A program made the position numbers and the translations under genes. Shown piece by piece: positions 53,731 through 64,000 of a stretch of DNA of 64,000 nucleotides (its first letter is position 1; every line of letters begins with the position of its first letter). The stretch is from the NCBI GenBank assembly GCA_039619475.1, contig CM077115.1, positions 41,416,944 through 41,480,943 on the forward strand, in the 5' to 3' direction. The notes beneath the pieces were generated by a model, which had not been told where the DNA came from, did not search any database, and worked only from the letters and a program-made list of their open reading frames with translations. The DNA is from Icerya purchasi. Lineage: Eukaryota; Arthropoda; Insecta; Hemiptera; Monophlebidae.

Positions 53731-55008
53731 AAATATATTGTACATAACAATATTTCCGACTGTGTTTCAACAACAGTATCGCCCTAAATAAGTACCAAGC
53801 GTGATTTCTTTCAATTAACATAGAGAGACCTAACCACTTTTTTCTTATATAACTGTTACAGGACTACTGGTAGAGTTCCGTTCTAAATCACCGTTTTCCG
53901 TATTCACGCGATCTCTAACCCCCGCGAACACGGAGATTTTACTGTAATTTAAAGTCGTAACCGTATTTCGTAATACTCCCAGCGTAACAATGACACAGAG
54001 TGATAAATAACTCGGTGCTTCGGAATTGGTCATGGAAAAACTCCTGAAATATGAGAACAATTAGTGTTCCACAATTTTCATAGAGAAATCACTTCAATAG
54101 CACATTCTTCGCACAATTAAATACATTTCCTACAAAAAGCGATAAAACATTGTAGGGGATTTTCATGTTACCCCACGACACGACATTAATATGTACGATT
54201 GTAGAGTGAGATGCTTAATTACATGTAGTAATTTCCACTTTTTAACACGTTATCACTCCCTTTGTATTACCTATTTCGATCATTATTCGTCTTGCTTCAG
54301 TTTATGAATTACGGATGATAGCTTTTTTTTTTTTTTTTTTTTTGTTACGACCTTTACATTCTTTCAATTCATTTATTTTATTTATTTCTTCGGACGGCTA
54401 TACGAAAACAGCAACGGTTGGAAAACATCGCTCATATTAATTTTGTAACGCGCTACATTTTAAAGGTAACGGGAGTTGCTTATTTTGAACTAATTAGGGT
54501 GTTCGATGCGTTAATAAAAGCGTACAACTCTGTAGGCAGTGTGATTACTCGAGAAAGTTTAGTTTCCCTATGTAAAGTTTTTTTTCAGTCGTTGAATGAA
54601 AAATTCTCGGATGTATTTCACCGATTTAGTGTTGTTATCGGAATATTGAATCAAAAGAATGTTTCGCGCGATAGCCTAGTTGCTAGTATTTCCGTTACAG
54701 ATGTCTTGAAAGTTCGATGCAGGCGATGACGGAAAATGTTTAAAGAAATTATTGAAAAAAAAACTAAATAAATAATCATTAATGGAGTCATTACAAGGCA
54801 GCGGTAAACATATGTCATCAATTGCGCGTTAGTTGATGTACAGTAGGCAGACGTGTACACTGGAAACTAATTTTTGTATCGCGATAAATCAAACATTTAC
54901 AATCAGTTCCATAGTCTTTCGCGTGTACACTCGCGTTTCAAATAGAATAATTGCCGCGAAAACTAGGCAGTAGGTATTGCTACAGCGACGAGGCATTGCC
55001 TTTGGTAG

Positions 55009-55039
<31 letters not shown>

Positions 55040-56216
55040 TGTTTCGATATAAAGACGTGTTTTATTGCTTTTAATATCGAGAATTCGAAGCCATTATTAA
55101 AATTAACCGTACCCATGAACGACCTTGTTTATTGCCATCTGTCAAATTTTTTCCCCTGGAGCGACGTTATCGCATGCTCCGCGTTAGTTGTAAGGTCATT
55201 AACGCAAGGGTCTCACAGTTGATCGGACGTTGTACTTCGGAGACTGTGTGTCATTGACACTGCAGTGTGTACGGGGTTGTGCATGGACCTCTGTTCGATA
55301 ATGTTCTCGCGATATTTAAAAAATTGTCATTATTACTACGGAGGAGTATACACATATATATACATATATGAAACGTTGTCACAAAGAAGTGTAACGAAAA
55401 GCCGTAACGACTATCTATTTGATTTATCCACTTTTATGTCGGACATTTTTTCCGACATTTTTTGAAATTTTTTAGTTTCAATAAAATGAGGTCGACGGGC
55501 TAGTACGGAGACTAAGAAGCGAAATTAACGAAAAGGCATGTAGCGGAAGTTAATAAAAAAACGCGGAAAGTGTAATTAACGAGGTAGTCGTTCACACTTG
55601 GTTGCAAACCAAGTCTGCGTGACATTCTTTTTATACCAACTTGAAATTTTCAATTCACGGAATTTTAGAATAGTACGCGCATTCCGATTGTATAACTTGT
55701 TCATTATTCCGTTACGTAAGCTTTGATGTTCAAAAAAAAAAATAATACTGCTTGGAGACCCAAGTGTGTTTTTTAATTGAGTTTTCATGGTATTACATTT
55801 TGAAAATTAAAAATTTGATCAATAATGATAATTTTGATTTTTTAGGACTGTGCGGTATTATTGTGGAATAATTGTCTATTTCTTAACGTAGTATTCTGAA
55901 ATTTATAATTTGTTTCGTTAGCGCATAAATCAGTGAAGCAATTTTTGCCTATAATTTTCGGATAAAGCTAGAATTTTTATTACGTTTCAAAATGATGTTT
56001 GAAAAAAAGCGTTATTTATCCAAAAATAATGTTAACTATTTTCGTATTAGAAATTTTACATACCGGGAGAGTAGAGCTTTTAATCACCAGTGTATGAAAA
56101 TTATCCGTTCCTGTTGCAAAGCGTTTCTTCGATAATTTTGATGAGTTCTGTTAAAGATGGGAGTTGTAGTCTTGCTGGAATCTAAATACGTTTGAATTTA
56201 AGGTTTATGCAAACCG
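53731..56216. other. No confident gene; weak RT-like frame at 54418-54729
   Basis: The open frame at 54418-54729 contains FDALIKAYNSVGSVITRESL, weakly reminiscent of the LINE RT motif-A region (FxDxxKAYDSV). The rest is unrecognised, so it is only a possible LINE remnant. An (AAT)n microsatellite lies at 55010-55030. Confidence 0.35.
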
Positions 56217-56442
56217 GCCAAGTTCCTATTTGCTGAGGCTTGGGCTTCCTGCTCCTTATTGTGCTTCCTACATCCTGTCCTTTCCTTCCCGAATTAATTG
56301 TTCCTGCTATATTGGTTCCTTTTTAGCAAAGATTTCTGATCGGATTAAAATATAACCGACTTCTTTCCTTACTATTTGTTCCTGGGTAAAGGTGGTTGAC
56401 GAGCCTAAGAGAGAGAGAGAAAAAAAAAAAATACCTTTTCTG
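56217..56442 (+). mobile_element. I-like LINE 3' end fragment (tail copy 2)
   Basis: GGCTTGGGCTTCCTGCTCCT, TATTGTGCTTCCTACATCC and GTGGTTGACGAGCCTAAGAG then (GA)n and an A-run. Aligns with 45185-45424. Only the last about 225 bp of the element are present, typical of strong 5' truncation. Confidence 0.75.
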
Positions 56443-57104
56443 GTTCGGGGCAGGTAAAATTTATTTTTACGTAACTAAGGTGTTTATTTCATCGATGTAA
56501 ATATTGTGCAAGATTTTCAGATTAAAGTGTTCGAATTGAAATATAAACGAGAGACGTAAATTTTTGCCATGCTTTTTTTTTCTTTGTCCGTTCAAGTCTA
56601 ACACTGGCAATTGTAGCGTATTGAGGATAAGGTGTTTGTGCCATTTGGAAAAGTAGATTCGGCATTGTAGATTTGTATCGCTTTTCATTATGTCATCGGG
56701 GCATTTTTTACGTTTAAGGGTACCCGCCGTGAGCTATTGACCAGCTGTTCAGGTTTCTTTTGATAAAATCTTGAATGATTTCAGTTTACAATTACGATTT
56801 CACTCTAGACGACGAGAGTTTCTTGCAGTTTGATGGCGAAGCATTGTGTTGACTGAAGAGTAGTTGATCTTCAAGATGGGATAAGAGTTCACTACAATTC
56901 AACGGGAAAAAAGTGTCGACGAATTTTCTTGTATATGACTTGTGAGTCTATATATTTATCGGATTACTACTCCGCATTTTTTCGAGTTTGATTATGTACA
57001 ACATCTTTGTAAAATGTAATTTCATTGAACTATATACTACTAAGAGCTCATTGTGTACGAGATCTTATAATGTTGTGCAATTTAAAAATTTTAAGATCTC
57101 AGAT

Positions 57105-57143
<39 letters not shown>

Positions 57144-58292
57144 TGCATATGTGTATCTACACTGCTCTAGAAAACGGAGAGCGGGATAACTGTCAAATAT
57201 ACACAAATTAGATTCTTTAAATAACAGCATGGAAGTATGATTTAATTCTAAGGTGACGGCAGTCATTGTGCGCTGTTATTTCACAACCCCGATTATGCTT
57301 CAAGGATGTGGAAACTCGTTTAAATCTTGTTCCAGTTGAAATTAACGAAACTAAAATAATTAAATCATTACACTATGCAAAAATTTGGCAAGACTTTCTA
57401 TATCCGTAGCATTGTTGTTTCCAAATGAAGCATGTTTGCTATCATTTTTTTCTTTTTTCTCCCTTCCATTTTTTCTCGTCGAATACTACAGTTCCTACAG
57501 AGTAAACTTTGCCATACAATATTGTTTGTTCCTTATTTCTGAACGCACTGAATAGGCTATTGCATTGTTATATCCTGATCAAGGTCATGTCCAGGGGGGG
57601 GGGGGCTCCCCGTGAGAACTAAAATAGTTATTATAAATACATAAAAATCTGAAAAAAATCAAAATTTTTAATTAAATATTGATGAATTTTTAAGGTGTTT
57701 TTACTTTTTAAAAGAAAAAAGAAAAAATATGCTCCATATTTTGAGGTAGTTCATTAATATCTTAAGGAAAAATTTTTTTTTACGAGTATAATTAATAACA
57801 TATGTAATTTTTACTAATGCTTTTATACGGGGTAATTCATTTATGTAATCAAAATTATGGAAATTATTAATAGTATGAATATTAGTGAAAAATGTATTGT
57901 TATTTACAAAATAAATATGTAAAGAAAATTTTCAAAAATTTTGGGCACGAGCCTGATCCTGATGGTAAAGACGTCATTTAAATCAGCGTCAGTAAAGAGT
58001 ATCAAAATGAAATTTTGTAAGCGCGACGCCGGAACGTCACAGATTTCTTTACAGGACTTTTTTTTCACCTTCGACCATATTAATCACAACATTCGTTTAG
58101 ATGAAAACCGTTATAAAAATCTAGCCAAAGACCAAGTAAAAAATCACTTTTTTTTGTTGTTTTTTTTCTTTAAAAAAATGTCATAGTCGATTAAAATTTA
58201 CTTTTCTACAAGTATGTATTATAGAAGAATTACCACTTTGAGCTCTAAGGGATGTTCCTGCGCCGAAGTCTGAAGCATCGAATAACATATAT
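56443..58292. other. Non-coding with (TA)n and poly(G) tracts
   Basis: Contains (TA)n at 57109-57134 and CAGGGGGGGGGGG at about 57592, which resembles a G-rich hAT end without a partner. No gene recognised. Confidence 0.45.
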
Positions 58293-58548
58293 GTGACAGT
58301 CGCTGAGAAAAGGTACATAGTGTCAGAAAGTAATTAATCGAGAAAAACGCGTTTAAAGTTTCTCAGTATAATACACTTTAAGGTGGTAATTTTAAACATA
58401 CAATTACGATTTACAACAGGAGAAAATTTGTTTTCACCAGTTTGACCTATTTCACGGTAAAGAGCATGCTTTCATGTGTCCGAAACCGTTGTCAAGTCAA
58501 AACCGCATTTTTGACACACACTATGCACCTTTTCACAGCGACCGTCAC
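58293..58548. mobile_element. 256-bp MITE with about 40-bp inverted repeats
   Basis: The left end GTGACAGTCGCTGAGAAAAG (58293-58312) continues GTACATAGTGT. The right end complement is GTGACGGTCGCTGTGAAAAG then GTGCATAGTGT. Both ends abut ATAT-type sequence, so a TA target is plausible. No coding capacity. Superfamily undetermined, possibly Tc1/mariner-type. Confidence 0.8.
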
Positions 58549-59607
58549 ATATATATGTATGTGTATATATATATATTTTTTCGAATTAGCCATCTACGGA
58601 CTATAATTATTCCCGCTGTTTTTCATTTCTAATTTCATTTACCTGCACTATTCGAATACATACACATTCAATATTGTTCTGTCCTCGGACTAGTTAATTT
58701 TCTGTGCGGAATTTTTGTTTTTCGTGAAAACTCGATCAATGTTTATCCTGTTTTCCGCTAAATCATATCGCCAGTTTCAGTGGTATTTCATTCACGTTGC
58801 AGTTCTACTAGTTCAATTTATGCCTTTTTTTTTTTTTTAATCAAAAAAGTACAGGTCTCATTGGAACGTAAACCATCACTTCTTTCTTCATTACGTCGGT
58901 TAGCACCTATGTATTTTTGTATATTTTGTATTATTATTATTATTATTATTGCTATTGTTACTTTAAGTTTACGTATCGTGAACAGATACTATCGGCTAGG
59001 TGCACGGATAAGAGTAAGCGTGCGTATTAAATAGGTGAGCGATACGGTATTTAAATGAAGTTATATAGAGGAAAGAAATTATTAATAATAGTTCGATTTG
59101 ATTACAAAAAAAAAAAAAAAACGAACAAACAACTGAGTGTACTTTTTTCTAAAAAAAACGCAGTACCGTGCGCGTTCATACGTATATAAACTCACTCCTT
59201 TGAACCTCGTCATGAAGAAACCGCTAAATCTTCTTCTGCTTTGTAACGCTGAATTCAATTCTCTGAGCGTAGGCGACTAACGTTCTAGCTGTTGGAAATT
59301 GTTACTATGTAACGCTAGTGTAGATGCCAGGTTACACTTGAAACTGTTTGATTTATCGATATATGAATGCGGTCCCGTGTGTGTTTACCTGCTATACATC
59401 AACTAGAACGCATATGGCGGTATTTTACTATTGTTTTCCATGTGGTTATTAGCGGTTATTTAATTTAACTTTTGTAATAATTTCTATCACCACCTGGAAT
59501 GTAACAAAAGTCAAATGTTCTGGAAACTAGGCTATCACGACAACATCGTGAATCTTCAGATGATAATTATTCTATATCGGGAGAGTAAATTTCAATTGAT
59601 ACGGCAC

Positions 59608-59638
<31 letters not shown>

Positions 59639-60395
59639 CGATTTGGGCGCAGAAATTTCTGTTACCATCTCCTTAAGGCATTTCTACATCGTTAATACGC
59701 AGCAGGATTTTTAAACAATGCGAAAACATCGCCTTTTAATAGCAGGATTTCCATCCCCCCCCCCCTCCCCAGGGGTGTGTAACAATGTTAACAATGTCAC
59801 TATCATCAATATGTTAAAAACAAATTTTACGGAATTCGTTTCTCCGAAACATGCTGCTTAAATGTAAAATCTATTTTATATACTTCTGTCTTATTTAAGT
59901 TTATTTGTCACCGAAAATACAATAAGTAATATATGTCCACTTTTAATTAGTGACTGTTCCGGTTATTTTTATGTACCTCTTACTTCTATGACTCTTCTAA
60001 TTAAGTATCTGTTACAATACCTTTTACGACCTGCTCCTTTCCGTTGCAATTTAACATATTTAAATTTTGGAACTTTTCAGTGTAACCAAAAAAAAATAAC
60101 ATTGTACACAATCTTTTCTTTTTGAGGATAATAGAAATTATATTTTGATTATTTGTTTTGCGCAAATACGTAATATTTTTATTAAATTTTTTCTCAGAAT
60201 ATCTTTTAAAACCTAGTATTTTTTTTTTTCCTTTTTCGTATTAAAACCGTTAAAATTTTTTATTTTACTCTCACTGAAGTAATCTTTTTTAAAATTTAAA
60301 TTCCTATATTCTGTAAACTTTTTTTTTTTGTTTTTTTAATTATCCTCCTCACCACCTTTTTTATATGCGTCGTTTGTAACTACGAAGGTCATTAC
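58549..60395. other. Non-coding; homopolymer and microsatellite tracts
   Basis: Includes (TTA)n at 58930-58949, an A run of about 28 at 59611-59638 and a C-rich tract at 59754-59768. No gene recognised. Confidence 0.5.
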
Positions 60396-60399
60396 AGCA

Positions 60400-60830
60400 C
60401 ATATACGGAAGTAACTTATATACGGTCAAACCACTCGTTCTAACGAAGAACCTTTGTGACGTTAGTTGTAGTATTTTCCAGACAATCCTATATGTTACTG
60501 GATAGGCCATGTTGCGTCCTGAATAACTTTGGGCAGGTGAGAAGTATGTGTGGAACTGTCGGTATACCAGCCTGGTCGCAGAAGAAGCACACATAGTGGG
60601 GGGCGAAGATTTATTAATTATATATGACTGTGCGAGACAGTGACATGGCCGATTCGTAGCCGGCTAAAACGTTTAAAATCGTGCCGTGATATTCTCTCTG
60701 GTGGCCACCATGGTTCGTTAATGTTTTTTAAGAACGTTGTCGTAGCTGCTCATTCCGTTTCCCATTGGTTCAAGAAACTTGCTTAGAAAAATATGCATCA
60801 TCGAGGATGGTAGGTCCGTGTCTTCTTTAA
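60400..60830 (-). pseudogene. I-like LINE C-terminal relic
   Basis: Minus strand. FKRFSRLRIGHVTVSHSHI (about 60675-60620) corresponds to the LxRLRIGHTxLTH motif after RNase H in I/jockey-type LINEs. It is followed by YVCFFCDQAGIPTVPHILLT and CPKLFR (about 60600-60530), the CxxC...H...C cluster. One stop and frame changes. No LINE tail was delimited at the 60400 side. Confidence 0.7.
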
Positions 60831-63800
60831 TAGTAAGCGATGTGCGAAAGAGAAAAAAGTTGGTAGAACGTTTTTACTGAACACACATTTATGCTAGTGG
60901 GTATTATACGCAATAATAATATGTACTCGTAGTGATGCCAAATACCAATCTTGAAGGATTCGTTACATAGGAGTGACATTAAAGACTTCGTAGTCAGCCT
61001 GCAGTACATTTGATAATAAATAATCGCGAGTCGTTTAAAGGGAGCCAATTACGACATATTTATGCGTTTAAATTTTATGATCAGCAATTCTCGGTATTGA
61101 CAGGGGAAGAAAAAAATGTAATTTTCAAGCCAGTTGAGACGTGTAATTTGGCGGCATTTCTACTATCGGCATTCATCAAATTAGACTCTGGACTGAAACA
61201 AAAAGTGTAACGGTGACGGACAGTGTAACTGAAACAGTTCGCTCTCATTAGCGTACCTGGTATTTTCTTTCTTTTTTATCAGGTACGAAACTTGTTGCTG
61301 TTATTTAACGGACCATCGCTGCGTTTTTAAGACTCGGGGAAAACTTCTGCCTAGCTGATTCCGCCGTCAACTCTTACTTCTGGGCTTCGCGATTATTACT
61401 AGTGTAATTTTGTGCAAAGTCTTCTTCCTACTTCCCTATTCGATTTTTACCTTTTTATCGTGGTTAACTTCCGTTTCTCACGCTTCCTCGAGTAAATGAT
61501 AGTATTTGTCCGACTTTTTAATTAACCAGTTGGCTACGGGGCTAATGACGTTTCGTTCGGATTGTTATTTCGCTGCAGTATCGAAAGCTATCTTCCTCTG
61601 CGTGTTGAACTCCATAACGCAGACCGGCCCCCAAGTAAATCAGAAAAAGAACGCACACAAAAAATACAAAAAAAGAAAAAAAAACCGCTAGACTACCGAC
61701 TAATAAGTTTCCTAGCTTTAACTGAACACACGACTGCATATCAGCATCGACTAGAAACAACAACACGAACAGTCGGATTATCCGCATGTGTATGCGTATT
61801 GATGCGGCTGTGTTCTTTACGGGTATTATGATGAGGCGACTTTGATTGCGAACGTAATTAAGCCATTGTGGCTGAATTCCGGGCAGAGTGGGCGACAGAA
61901 CATCACGAAGCAGTGACAGTCGGGCCGGGACGATGGCGCTGCAGCAAAGGAAGGCGCACAGGTAAAACTAAGTTTGAAAAGGAGCGCAGCGGCGCCCGAT
62001 TGAAATTAAACGTGAGATTGATAAGTGTGAAATTGGTCGGAGGTCAAGCATAGACGGATGTTGCATTCCCGGCCTAGCTCGTCTAAAGTAAAACATGCTT
62101 CTGCTTAACTTTGCTGTCACTTTGCTCGGAATAAAAAATTACGTACAATGATAACAATTAAACAAGGTGAAATATGCGTCCGCTTAAGCTAATTGCACGC
62201 CGCATAAATGGGTGACGAAAAATATGCGACCGTCGCCCTGTCTGTCGTCCATCTGTCCGCGGAAAATAAAAGTGGACTTTAATGATTATTGTCCGGCAAA
62301 GGAGCGTGACTCGTGGTCAATGTCAAGCGACTAGCACACATCCACCCTGCTCGCGTTCCCTTTCGTTATTTTTACTTTCGGTACCTCTCCGATCGCTACG
62401 TCTCGAAGGAGGACTGCCGGCAGTACTGCCGCTTTTATTAGCTGTCGACTTTTTACTTTCCAAGCACACAGAGTTCTTCTTCTTCGTCAGAGATTTTACA
62501 GCGTCAGTAGCGGTCACATGTAGTCCACCACTGCGCCTCTATTATATGCAAATCAAATAACTCGTTCCGATAGCAGCGGCAGAATCGCTACACACAGCTG
62601 TAACAAATAGTTCGTCAGTCGCTTTGTTACTTCCAGCTGGAACTTGACTATTTGTTCCGACCACCATACACACTGACTCCTCTGGATAATTCATAGACAA
62701 CCGGAGCAGCTTTGCCCTAATTTTTGTCTCTACTCACGCGCGTTAGTTAAAAGCGTTCTAGTTTTTTGTTTTTCATTTTTTCGTTTTTTATTTCTTTTTT
62801 CTCTCTCTCTCGATAAAACGGTAAAGAATTGTGACACAATGCAAACATACGTTGCCTAATTATGACAGAGTCAAATGCTATTTGTTATTGCAGAAATATT
62901 CTCATTTTACTCGTTCTACATTTCCAGTTGTTGGACACGTGTAATTCTCAAGTACGTATTAATTTTCCTTTTATAATATTTCTGTAAGCAGTATTAATTA
63001 TTAATTGTCAAAAAAAATAAAATAAAAATAAATAAATAAATAAAAAAAAACACGGTTCACTTAGTTGATAGTAGGGTCATGAGGAATTTTTTCAGACTAA
63101 TGGCTGTTGAATAGAACTAACTTTTGAACTTTTGCATCTGTCGGCCGTGATATTTTTTTTATAGAATGGTTAGTGGTAGAAATATTCTCTGTTAAAAATT
63201 GCAGAAACATTCAGGGGCGCACTAATTATGAGAGGCGTTTTACTTAAACAATTTTTTTGGCGGCATTTTATTTTTGAATCTTTACTTTTTTCTTTTTCCA
63301 ATTTCGGTTTCAACCAAAAGGTAAAAATACAAAATTATTTGGCTAAAGTACGAATGAGCAAAAATAATTTAAGTAATACAAGTTATAATAGGCAGAGTTA
63401 GTAAATTAGAAAAAAAAAAAACAAAAACAAAAACGATATTTGTAATCTACGTTAATAAATTCCATCCCCTTTGCCAATAAAAGAAAAAACAAAACATAAA
63501 AATCTTTTAGAACGACTCCACACCTATTATTTTGACTGCAGGTTATATTTTGAGCAGTTTTTTTATTCATCATATTTTTGTTTGAGGATAAAACATCATA
63601 TCCATTTGGAATAAGCGTTTTTATTATATTCAGACCGTTGTCGTATAAACAGCGGTGTTTTGGTTTCCGTAGAACTCGATTCGAACCTCACTTCCTCAAC
63701 ACTTTGAAATATTAAAAATTATCATTTGCATATATATACATACATACATATATATATATATCAGTGTTGGGTCCACGGCGGAGAGAGGGAATAGTGGAAT

Positions 63801-64000
63801 TCTCCCCAAAGAACCAAATCCTCTATGAAAAAGTTTATTATAACAGAGGAACTTAATTTATGCTATAAAAGATTCGTACGAATTTTACCTACGGATTTTA
63901 ATAATTAATATTTAATACTATTTTCTAGTAAAAATATTAATGTTCCTTTTTTATTCTATTTTAAACACAACTATCATCGATCTTTTGCCATTTTTATTTA
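60831..64000. other. Mostly unrecognised; GC-richer block at about 61860-62720
   Basis: No exon or element identified. Bases 61860-62720 are clearly richer in GC and CpG than the flanks, as promoter-proximal or 5'-exon DNA often is in AT-rich insect genomes, but the frames in it (61868-62053, 62282-62560) have no recognisable domains. Simple repeats occur at 63018-63050 and 63729-63760. Confidence 0.4.

Noticed and set aside
57590..59770. A hAT element between the G-rich tract at 57592 and the C-rich tract at 59754
   Set aside because: The tracts are inverted G/C runs, but the flanking bases do not form a terminal repeat or an 8-bp TSD.

Overview
This window is AT-rich, intron-containing, repeat-dense arthropod (almost certainly insect) nuclear DNA. 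The evidence is one recognisable host gene, the insect-type ER chaperone boca (Mesd homologue) with four coding exons and GT-AG introns, plus a transposon mix typical of insects: ZMYM1-type and Buster-type hAT, PIF/Harbinger, mariner, piggyBac, I-like, jockey-like and RTE-like LINEs, and tRNA-derived SINEs. A hemipteran would fit, but the sequence does not settle the order.

Layout. Bases 0.98-16.64 kb are one stack of nested insertions. Outermost is hAT-A (989-16632). Inside it sit (i) hAT-B (1453-9072), which holds hAT-C (3592-6982), which holds hAT-D (4141-5439); (ii) a 5'-truncated I-like LINE ('LINE A', about 9381-14843), which holds a Buster-type hAT ('hAT-E', 9829-13829) with an uninterrupted 640-aa transposase, which in turn holds a Harbinger MITE (13012-13503); and (iii) an RTE-like LINE fragment (15240-16040). 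Each of the four inner hAT insertions and the MITE has a readable target-site duplication (TSD), so the order of events can be followed. Bases 17.5-18.55 kb hold a mariner relic. Bases 19.75-21.62 kb hold a Harbinger relic that was itself invaded by an LTR-like repeat. Bases 24.9-27.3 kb hold a LINE relic broken by an inverted LINE fragment and flanked by an inverted pair of SINEs; 27.64-27.89 kb is a second SINE family.

Bases 29.07-31.81 kb are boca on the minus strand, the only confident host gene, with a candidate solo LTR in its second intron. Bases 33.2-33.7 kb hold a tandem duplication with a 34-bp perfect hairpin insert. Bases 35.66-46.5 kb are a LINE graveyard: jockey-like and I-like fragments on both strands, and 'LINE B' at 41.77-44.82 kb lying between long inverted repeats. 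A 29-bp perfect hairpin lies at 46.7 kb and a piggyBac-type remnant at 47.12-48.12 kb. Bases 48-64 kb are mostly non-coding, with scattered RTE-like and I-like relics, a SINE and a MITE. I recognise no host exon there.

Relations between parts. LINE B carries the uninterrupted (empty) version of the hAT-E target. LINE A and LINE B share two coding lesions, so both came from an already defective source. The tail of SINE1 resembles the 3' tails of several I-like LINE fragments here, which suggests shared retrotransposition machinery. I found no CRISPR array, rRNA, intact tRNA or prokaryotic feature.
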